Part shown: positions 42,430-47,805 of the stretch, one piece after another
How the letters are laid out: each line of letters opens with the position of its first letter
Position numbering within the stretch: position 1 is the first letter of the stretch
Source of the DNA: Hydrogenophaga sp.
GTDB taxonomy: Bacteria; Pseudomonadota; Gammaproteobacteria; Burkholderiales; Burkholderiaceae_C
NCBI RefSeq assembly: GCF_026125825.1
Contig: NZ_JAHCKK010000028.1
Coordinates: 1-47,805, forward strand
Direction: 5' to 3'
Length of the DNA: 47,805 nucleotides
The notes under the pieces: generated by a model
What the model was told of the DNA's origin: nothing
Database searches by the model: none
Seen by the model: only the letters and a program-made list of their open reading frames with translations
Position numbers and translations under genes: made by a program

Positions 42430-43407
42430 TCAGGCCGAAGAAGCCCCAGCCCGCAAAGCTGACTCCCGGAAATCGCTGGGCGACTGCCCCGTGTGCTCCC
42501 GAAACACCCGGCTGAAGTGGGCCCCATTGTTGAAGCCCCAGGAAAACGCGATCTCCGTGATCGTGCGGTGCGCCCGGGAGGGATGGGCCAACTCCCGCAT
42601 GCAGGCCTGAATGCGCTGACGCTGGATGTAGTGCGCCAGCGTATCGTCCTCCGCGCTGAACGCCTTGTGCAGGTGCCGCTTGCTGCAGTTCAAGGCCTGC
42701 GCAATGTGGTCCAAGGTCAAAGACGGATCGCGCAAATGCTGCCCGATGTGCTCACGGATGCGATCGCGAAACGCCTCCAGCTGCGTCGTGCTGTTCTCGC
42801 GCCCCGACAACTCCTGCAGCGACAAACGCACCAGCTCCACGATCAGCTCGCCCGCACCGCGCGCCGCGTTCTCGCTCATCCCCGGCAACTCCTGGTACGT
42901 CGTGCGCATCGTCTCCAGCGCCACCCGCGCGATCCCGCTCACGCCGCCCACATGCCGCGCCATCAGAGGCTCCAGCCGCAAACCGCGCTCGGCCAGCTGC
43001 TCCTTGGGCAGCATCACGATCAAATGCTCCACCCGCTCCGGGTTCGCGATCTCGTAACTGCCCGTCGTGTCGTAAATCGCCCAGCCCCCCGGCCGCACCC
43101 AGGCCTCGCGGTTGTGCTGCTGAACCCCCGCACTGCCTCGCCATGGCGCCACGATCTTCAGGTACGCCCGCTCGCTGCCCCGCGCCAGCTGAGGGCTGCG
43201 CAACACCCGGTGCCGGTTCGCCTCCAGCTTGGTCAGCACCACGTCCCCCGCGTGCGAAGCATGCATGTGGCCGTCGAACCCCACGTCGCCATACAGATCC
43301 GACTCCAGGCCCCCGAAATGCGTCCACACCCAATCGCGCCAGATCGCCGCCCGTTCGCCCGGGGCGACGGCATCGGTGGTCATGGTGGACGGCGAGGGGG
43401 TGGGCAT
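42430..43407 (-). CDS. AraC/XylS-family regulator
   Basis: A 325-residue activator. The N-terminal half (about 1-190) is an AraC-binding-like domain of the XylS/NahS-type group (GGWAIYDTTGSYEIANPERVEHLIVMLPKEQL). The C-terminal 100 residues hold two helix-turn-helix units, with DPSLTLDHIAQALNCSKRHLHKAF and RTITEIAFSWGFNNGAHFSRVFREHTGQSPSDFR. It is divergent from the liv-type binding protein gene, with two GTGCACA direct repeats in the spacer. It probably activates that operon in response to the imported solute or a catabolite. ATG 43407 or 43383 is possible; neither has a ribosome site. Confidence 0.9.
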   Translation of the reverse strand: MPTPSPSTMTTDAVAPGERAAIWRDWVWTHFGGLESDLYGDVGFDGHMHASHAGDVVLTKLEANRHRVLRSPQLARGSERAYLKIVAPWRGSAGVQQHNREAWVRPGGWAIYDTTGSYEIANPERVEHLIVMLPKEQLAERGLRLEPLMARHVGGVSGIARVALETMRTTYQELPGMSENAARGAGELIVELVRLSLQELSGRENSTTQLEAFRDRIREHIGQHLRDPSLTLDHIAQALNCSKRHLHKAFSAEDDTLAHYIQRQRIQACMRELAHPSRAHRTITEIAFSWGFNNGAHFSRVFREHTGQSPSDFRESALRAGASSA

Positions 43408-43474
43408 GGGCCGGATTATCGGGCGCGGTCCGCCCGGGCGCGGCGGCCAGGGTCAAGGGTTAACCCGAATCGGT

Positions 43475-43504
43475 GTGCACATTCCGACAAGCAGCCAGTG
43501 CACA
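43475..43504. promoter_or_regulatory. Two GTGCACA direct repeats, candidate AraC site
   Basis: GTGCACA at 43475-43481 and 43498-43504, 23 bp apart in the araC/importer spacer. AraC-family proteins bind tandem sites about two helical turns apart next to the -35. The second repeat ends 8 bases before the expected -35 of the TACGAT -10 (43535-43540). A perfect GGGTTAACCC palindrome (43457-43466) lies just upstream. Confidence 0.5.
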
Positions 43505-43534
43505 ACCAGCATAGCGGCGCGCCCCGGTTCTCCC

Positions 43535-43540
43535 TACGAT
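43535..43540 (+). promoter_or_regulatory. -10 element of the liv-type importer operon
   Basis: TACGAT with a poor -35 (TAGCGG), the pattern expected of an activator-dependent promoter. It lies 36 bases upstream of the binding-protein ATG. Confidence 0.35.
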
Positions 43541-43575
43541 GCGGCTTGGTCCACCACAACTCCAGGAGACACACC

Positions 43576-44772
43576 ATGGCCCATCCCAATCGCCGTCTGG
43601 TCATTCAAAGCGCTGCCGCCACGGTGGGCGCCATGTCCTTCGCGCCCCAGCTCCTTGCGCAATCCGCGCCCGTTCGCGTCGGCTACTCCATGTCGCGCAC
43701 CGGCCCGTGGACAGGCGGCGCCCAGGTCAGCCAGGAGCCCAACTACCTGCTGTGGGCCGAACAGCAAAACGCCGCCGGCGGCCTCGACGTCAAAGGCGTG
43801 CGCCGCAAGATCGAACTCATCAGCAGCGACGACCGAAGCGACATGGAAACCGTCGTGCGCACCTACGAAAAACTCATGGGCAGCGACAAGGTCGACCTCG
43901 TCCTCCCGCCCTGGGGCAGCAACGCCAACTTCGCCGTCGCCCCCCTGGCCAACCGGCTGGGCTACCCCTTCCTCGCGCCCACCGCGCTCTCGCGCCGCCT
44001 GGCCGAGATGAAGCTGCCCTACTTCTTCCTGCTCCTGCAACAGCCCAAGCCCATGTGCGACGCGCTGGTGGAGATGTTCAAAGCCAACGGCGTGAAGACC
44101 GTCGCCGTCGTCTACGTGGACGACCTCTTCGGGCTGGAAAACTACTCCGCCCTTAAGGTCGCGCTGCAAGGCACCGGCATCAACCTCGTGCAGGAGACCA
44201 GCTATCCCGGCGGCGTCAAAGACCTCTCGCCCACCCTGCGCAGCATCAAGGACAAGAACCCCGATGCCTTCGTCGGCTTCACCTACCCGCCCGACACCAT
44301 CCTCGCCAGCCGCCAGGCCAAGGAAATCGGCTTCAACCCCAAGTTCTTCTACGCCTCGGTCGGCACGGCCTTCCCGCTCTACAAGAACGTCATGACCCCC
44401 GCCGGCGCCGAAGGCGTGCTCGGCATGGGCTCCTGGAACAGCAAGACCAGCCCCGGCGCCAAGGCCTACTTCGACGCCCACGTCGCCAGCCAGAAAAAGG
44501 AACCCGATCGCTGGGCCAGCGGCGCCTGCTGGGCCGGCCTGGAAATCCTCACCAACGCCGTCAAGGCCCAGGGCCTGGACCGCAAGGCCATCCGCGACTA
44601 CGTGGCCAACACCACCCACAAGACCATCATTGGCGACATCAAGTTCAGCGGCAGCGAGAACGTGGGCACGCCCGGCACCGTGGGCCAGTGGCAGAACGGC
44701 GAGTTCGAAGTCGTCTGGCCGCAGAAGGTCGCCACCGCCAAGCTCATGCCGGTGAAGCCGGCGTGGAAGTAA
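43576..44772 (+). CDS. Branched-chain-amino-acid-type ABC transporter substrate-binding protein
   Basis: A 398-residue periplasmic protein of the Peripla_BP_6/LivK superfamily. A signal peptide, possibly Tat-like with NRR, covers about 1-28 (AHPNRRLVIQSAAATVGAMSFAPQLLAQSA). The mature start is VRVGYSMSRTGPWTGGAQVSQEPNYLLWAEQQNAAGGLDVKG. The ligand may be an amino acid, urea or an aromatic acid; LivK-like proteins in this family of bacteria often carry aromatics. CCAGGAG lies 7 bases before the ATG at 43576. Followed by LivH, LivM and LivG in order. Confidence 0.9.
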   Translation: MAHPNRRLVIQSAAATVGAMSFAPQLLAQSAPVRVGYSMSRTGPWTGGAQVSQEPNYLLWAEQQNAAGGLDVKGVRRKIELISSDDRSDMETVVRTYEKLMGSDKVDLVLPPWGSNANFAVAPLANRLGYPFLAPTALSRRLAEMKLPYFFLLLQQPKPMCDALVEMFKANGVKTVAVVYVDDLFGLENYSALKVALQGTGINLVQETSYPGGVKDLSPTLRSIKDKNPDAFVGFTYPPDTILASRQAKEIGFNPKFFYASVGTAFPLYKNVMTPAGAEGVLGMGSWNSKTSPGAKAYFDAHVASQKKEPDRWASGACWAGLEILTNAVKAQGLDRKAIRDYVANTTHKTIIGDIKFSGSENVGTPGTVGQWQNGEFEVVWPQKVATAKLMPVKPAWK

Positions 44773-44781
44773 GGCCCACCC

Positions 44782-44860
44782 CGCGCCGCGCCCGCGGCGC
44801 GTCACCCCTCAAGGGGCAACGTCTGCGGGCCGGCGAAGCCGCACCCGCGACGTGCTGGAT
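44782..44860. repeat. Dispersed palindromic intergenic element, copy B
   Basis: The spacer between binding protein and LivH contains an 8-bp perfect stem CGCGCCGC-GCCC-GCGGCGCG (44782-44801), the near-palindrome CCCCTCAAGGGG (44805-44816) and CCGGCGAAGCCG. Layout resembles the element in the dapB-exbB spacer. It may act as a transcript stabiliser or attenuator after the highly expressed binding-protein gene. Confidence 0.5.
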
Positions 44861-44881
44861 CCGTTTCCCCTCTCTCGCCCT

Positions 44882-45784
44882 ATGTCCTTTTCCGCCTGGT
44901 TAGAACTCATCGCCTCCGGACTCATCACCGGGGGCATCTACGCGCTCGTCGCGCTCGGGCTGAACCTGCAGTACGGGCTGATGCGCATCCTCAACATCGC
45001 GCACGGCGAGTTCCTGATGGTCGGGGCCTTCCTGACCTGGATGGTGCAGACCTCCTTCGGCCTCTCGCCGCTGCTCATGATCCCGGTCTCCTTCGGCCTG
45101 CTGTTCGCCCTTGGCGTGGCAGTGCACTGGCTGTGTTTTCGCCGCCTCACCGCCACCTCGCCCAACCTCGACGTCTTCGAAGCCCGTGGCCTCATGGTCG
45201 CCTTCGGCCTCATGTTCCTGGTGCAGAACTTCATCTCCTACGTCTGGGGCGGCGACCTGCGCGGGTACGACTACCTCACCCAGCCGCTGTCCATCCCGCT
45301 GCCCGGCGGCAGCGCGCAGTTTGCCGTCAACAAGCTGGTCGTGTTCGCGCTGGCCCTGCTGTTCTCGGGCGCGCTCATCTTGCTGCTGCGCACCACGCTG
45401 CTGGGCAAGGGCGTGCGCGCGCTCATGCAGTCGCCCACCGGCGCTCAGCTCATGGGCATCAACACCAAGCGCCTGCACCCCATGATGTTCGGCATCGGCC
45501 TGGGCCTCTCGGGCGTGGCCGGCTGCCTGCTCTCCATGGCCTACACCATCAGCCCCTCCATGGGCGAGCCCTACACCGTCACCGCCCTCATCGTCATCAC
45601 CCTCGGCGGCTTCGGCCGCATGGGTGGCGCACTCGCCGGCGGCCTGCTGCTGGGCGTCATCGAAGCCCTGGGCATGCACTTCACCAACCCCTCCCTCAAG
45701 GCCTTGCTGAGCTACGTCGTCTTCATCGGCGTGCTGCTGCTGCGCCCCGAAGGGCTCTTTGCCAGAAAGAGCCGCAAAGCATGA
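44882..45784 (+). CDS. livH: Branched-chain-type ABC permease LivH
   Basis: A 300-residue inner-membrane permease with about eight helices. ASGLITGGIYALVALGLNLQYGLMRILNIAHGEFLMVGAF is the LivH signature, and LGGFGRMGGALAGGLLLGVIEALG the conserved cytosolic loop region. The ATG at 44882 is used without a strong ribosome site. It overlaps livM by ATGA. Works with LivM as the channel heterodimer; symbol used in the family sense. Confidence 0.93.
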   Translation: MSFSAWLELIASGLITGGIYALVALGLNLQYGLMRILNIAHGEFLMVGAFLTWMVQTSFGLSPLLMIPVSFGLLFALGVAVHWLCFRRLTATSPNLDVFEARGLMVAFGLMFLVQNFISYVWGGDLRGYDYLTQPLSIPLPGGSAQFAVNKLVVFALALLFSGALILLLRTTLLGKGVRALMQSPTGAQLMGINTKRLHPMMFGIGLGLSGVAGCLLSMAYTISPSMGEPYTVTALIVITLGGFGRMGGALAGGLLLGVIEALGMHFTNPSLKALLSYVVFIGVLLLRPEGLFARKSRKA

Positions 45785-46809
45785 CCTCCCGCCAGTTCCT
45801 CATCCGCGACCTGCTGGTGCTCTTCGGCTTGGCCGGCTGGGCCGTGGCCTTGCCCGGCTTCGCCAGCGAGTTCGTCGTCTCCATGGCGCTCACCTGCCTG
45901 ATGTACGTCGCGCTGTCCTCCAGCTGGGCGCTCTTTTGCGGCACCACACGCTACCTCTCGCTCGCCACCTCGGCCTTCTTCGGCATCGGCGCGTACGCCA
46001 GCGCCATCCTGCTCGAGCAAGTCTCCTGGGCGCAGGCCATCGGCCTGGGCGCGCTCATCGCCGCTGGCGTGGCCATCGTGATGGGCGCGGCCGTGCTGCA
46101 CCTGCGCGGCACCTACTTTGCCGTGCTCACCTTCGGCATGACCGAGCTCATCCGCCACGCCATCAGCTACTTTGAAAAATCCGTCACCGGCACCGTCGGC
46201 CGCGTGCTCATGGTCGTGCCCGAGCGAGACACCATCTACTTCACCGTGCTGCTCCTCGCCGTGGGCACCGTTGCGCTCTCCATCGCCATCCGCCGCACGC
46301 GCTTTGGCCTGGCCATGCTCGGCATCGGCGCGGACGAACAGCGCGCGCAGACCCTGGGCGTCAACACCCGCCTGGTCAAGATCGCCGGCTTCGCACTCAC
46401 CGCGGCCGTGGCCGGCGCGATCGGTGCGGCCATGTCCGTGCGCTGGACCTACATCGACCCGCACACCGTCTTCAACCCCTTCATCGGTTTCCAGACCGTG
46501 CTCATCGCCCTCATCGGCGGTGCGGCCACGCTCTGGGGCCCGCTCATCGCGGCCATCGTCTTCAGCGTGCTCGCCGAAACCCTGCGCCTGCAAGTGCCTC
46601 AGATCTACATGATGTCGCTTGGCCTGTTGCTCATCCTCGCCGTGCTCTACCTGCCCGGTGGCCTGGCCTCCGTGCGTGCCGACACCTTCCGCGGCTGGCG
46701 CGACGACGCCAAAGCCTGGTGGCAGGACCTGCGGGACGACCTCAGCGGCGAGACCCGACGCCGCAAGCAACGCGAAAAAGAACAGCGGGAGCGTCGCCAT
46801 GTGTATTGA
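45781..46809 (+). CDS. livM: Branched-chain-type ABC permease LivM
   Basis: A 342-residue permease with about nine to ten helices. SSSWALFCGTTRYLSLATSAFFGIGAYASAILL and RTRFGLAMLGIGADEQRAQTLGVNTRLVKIAGFALTAAVAGAIGAA are LivM signatures. The C-terminal 40 residues (WRDDAKAWWQDLRDDLSGETRRRKQREKEQRERRHVY) form an unusually long, highly charged cytosolic tail. A palindromic spacer element precedes livG. Confidence 0.93.
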   Translation: MTSRQFLIRDLLVLFGLAGWAVALPGFASEFVVSMALTCLMYVALSSSWALFCGTTRYLSLATSAFFGIGAYASAILLEQVSWAQAIGLGALIAAGVAIVMGAAVLHLRGTYFAVLTFGMTELIRHAISYFEKSVTGTVGRVLMVVPERDTIYFTVLLLAVGTVALSIAIRRTRFGLAMLGIGADEQRAQTLGVNTRLVKIAGFALTAAVAGAIGAAMSVRWTYIDPHTVFNPFIGFQTVLIALIGGAATLWGPLIAAIVFSVLAETLRLQVPQIYMMSLGLLLILAVLYLPGGLASVRADTFRGWRDDAKAWWQDLRDDLSGETRRRKQREKEQRERRHVY

Positions 46810-46820
46810 GAAACACCCCT

Positions 46821-46880
46821 GCCGCGCTTCGCGCGACCCCCTCAAAGTGGGCAGCTCTGGGCTAGATGGTCGCACCCGTT
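46821..46880. repeat. Dispersed palindromic intergenic element, copy C (degenerate)
   Basis: CGCGC-TTC-GCGCG (46823-46835) followed by CCCCCTCAAAGTGGGCAG in the livM-livG spacer. It resembles the beginning of the element at 44782 but lacks the CCGGCGAAGCCG part. Assignment to the same family is tentative. Confidence 0.35.
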
Positions 46881-46905
46881 GCATGGCGTGCGTGGAGGAG
46901 CGCAC

Positions 46906-47697
46906 GTGACCGAGACGAGAACGCCTCTTCTTGACGCCCGCGACGTCACCGTGCGCTTTGGCGGCCTCACGGCCGTGGACGCCGTCAGCGCGCGCTTCCT
47001 GCCCGGTGAACTCGTCGGCATCATCGGCCCCAATGGCGCGGGCAAGACCACCTTCTTCAACGCCATCTCCGGCGTGACCAAGCCCACCAGCGGCGCGCTC
47101 TCGGTGCAAGGCCGCGAACTCGCGGGCCAGGGGCCGCACCGCTTCGCCGCCAACGGCCTGGCGCGCACCTTCCAGACCCCGCGCGTCTTCGGCGACATGC
47201 CCGTGCGCGACAACATCGCCTTCGGCCTCAAGTTCGCCGGCCGGCGCCCGCGCAAATACATCCTGTGGGGCGAAGAGGCCTCCGTGCCCTGGGTGCTGCG
47301 CACGCCCGAGAGCATCCTCGGCCTCATCGGCCTGAGCGCCCAGGCCGATCTGCCCGCCGCCGCCATCACGCCCTCGCAACAGCGCCTGCTCGAAATCGGC
47401 ATGGCCCTGGCCACCCGCCCGCGGCTGCTGCTGCTCGACGAAGTGGCCGCCGGCCTCACCGAAAACGAAGTGGAAGAAATGGCGCGCCTCATCCGCCGCC
47501 TGCGCGACGAACTCGACCTCACCGTGGTCTGGATCGAGCACGCCGTCACCACCTTGCTGCGCCATGTCGAGCGCGTGATCGTCCTGCACCAGGGTCGCAA
47601 GATCGCCGACGGCACGCCCGCCGACGTCGTGCGCAACGCCGAAGTGATCGAAGCCTACCTGGGCGATGAAATGACGGAAGAAGAGGCCGCCGCATGA
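46906..47697 (+). CDS. livG: Branched-chain-type ABC ATPase LivG
   Basis: A 263-residue ATPase. Walker A GPNGAGKTT near residue 43, NGLARTFQTPRVFGDMPVRDNI is the LivG signature, Walker B LLLLDEVAAGLTENE, and H-loop IEHAV. The usual LSGGQ is replaced by ITPSQQRLLEIG, a deviation in the signature that is also seen in some LivG homologues. The GTG start at 46906 has a GGAGGAG ribosome site 6-7 bases upstream. It overlaps the next gene by ATGA. Confidence 0.92.
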   Translation: MTETRTPLLDARDVTVRFGGLTAVDAVSARFLPGELVGIIGPNGAGKTTFFNAISGVTKPTSGALSVQGRELAGQGPHRFAANGLARTFQTPRVFGDMPVRDNIAFGLKFAGRRPRKYILWGEEASVPWVLRTPESILGLIGLSAQADLPAAAITPSQQRLLEIGMALATRPRLLLLDEVAAGLTENEVEEMARLIRRLRDELDLTVVWIEHAVTTLLRHVERVIVLHQGRKIADGTPADVVRNAEVIEAYLGDEMTEEEAAA

Positions 47698-47805
47698 TGT
47701 GGTACCGACCCACCCCCTTCGAACTCGGCGGCGGCGCGCGCGCGCGCCTCAAGGTCGACCGCCAGTCCGCCGGCAACGGCGCCGACCACGAGCTGCGCGG
47801 CAGGC
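47694..47805 (+). CDS. Start of next operon gene, probably the LivF-type ATPase (partial)
   Basis: ATGATG overlaps the livG stop, and the frame (MMWYRPTPFELGGGARARL ...) is open to the window end, 37 codons. No ATP-binding motif is reached. Position directly after livG predicts LivF, but the N-terminal text is not a usual LivF start, so it would need an extended N-terminus or be a different protein. Confidence 0.5.
   Translation, partial: MMWYRPTPFELGGGARARLKVDRQSAGNGADHELRGR

Noticed and set aside
42493-43575. Upstream extension of the liv-type binding-protein frame across araC
   Set aside because: It is antisense to a clear AraC gene; the signal peptide and CCAGGAG ribosome site fix the start at 43576.
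45712-47589. A 625-codon minus-strand frame opposite livM and livG
   Set aside because: Shadow of strong coding bias; no ribosome site or family motif, and real genes with overlaps lie on the plus strand.
1-47805. CRISPR arrays, tRNA genes or insertion sequences
   Set aside because: No regularly spaced repeats, no cloverleaf-like spacers and no transposase-like proteins were seen in any gap; all gaps are under 300 bases.

Overview
The window is a G+C-rich, densely coded chromosomal segment with the gene content and synteny of a betaproteobacterium. It looks like order Burkholderiales, probably family Comamonadaceae (Hydrogenophaga/Acidovorax-like). Reasons: the hpf-ptsN-hprK and bamE-dapB / leuS-lptE-holA clusters, a three-part PntAA/PntAB/PntB transhydrogenase, gentisate catabolism with a MarR regulator, and several short palindromic intergenic elements. 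No rRNA, tRNA, CRISPR, phage or insertion sequence was seen, and no gap without a gene exceeds 300 bases.

Layout. 1-5.4 kb: the 3' tip of pgk, then a PgtC/Fbp-like ABC importer (binding protein, fused double permease, ATPase) ending in a LysR gene. 5.4-9.4 kb: a minus-strand 3-hydroxybenzoate/gentisate operon (3-hydroxybenzoate 6-hydroxylase, gentisate 1,2-dioxygenase, fumarylpyruvate hydrolase, DUF454 protein) divergent from a MarR gene, with an operator lying on the catabolic promoter. 9.4-11 kb: alpha/beta hydrolase and its TetR regulator, each preceded by a matching palindrome. 11-13.7 kb: two coupled FMN split-barrel proteins, the second fused to GAF and a winged-helix-like domain, convergent with a hemerythrin-like protein. 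13.9-18.3 kb: arfB, cytochrome b561 and PepSY genes, mnmA, a DUF3422 protein and a Nudix hydrolase. 18.4-21.7 kb: pntAA-panD-pntAB-pntB. 21.7-25.3 kb: a minus-strand operon encoding a CHASE2 membrane protein without an output domain, a small secreted SH3-like protein and an M48 lipoprotein protease. 25.6-29.1 kb: fadD, mtnN and corA. 29.3-32.4 kb: a patatin and a hybrid histidine kinase. 32.7-42.3 kb: housekeeping genes hpf, ptsN, hprK, fur (minus), bamE, dapB, exbB/exbD-like, leuS, lptE, holA. 42.4-47.8 kb: an AraC regulator divergent from a branched-chain-amino-acid-type ABC importer (binding protein, LivH, LivM, LivG, and the start of a further gene).

The items most worth a second look are the CHASE2 / SH3-like / M48 operon, a long nested RNA-like hairpin upstream of corA, the split-barrel-GAF-winged-helix protein with its split-barrel partner, panD embedded in the transhydrogenase operon, and a set of apparently leaderless genes (tetR, mnmA, Nudix). 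All calls were made by reading the sequence; no database search was run.
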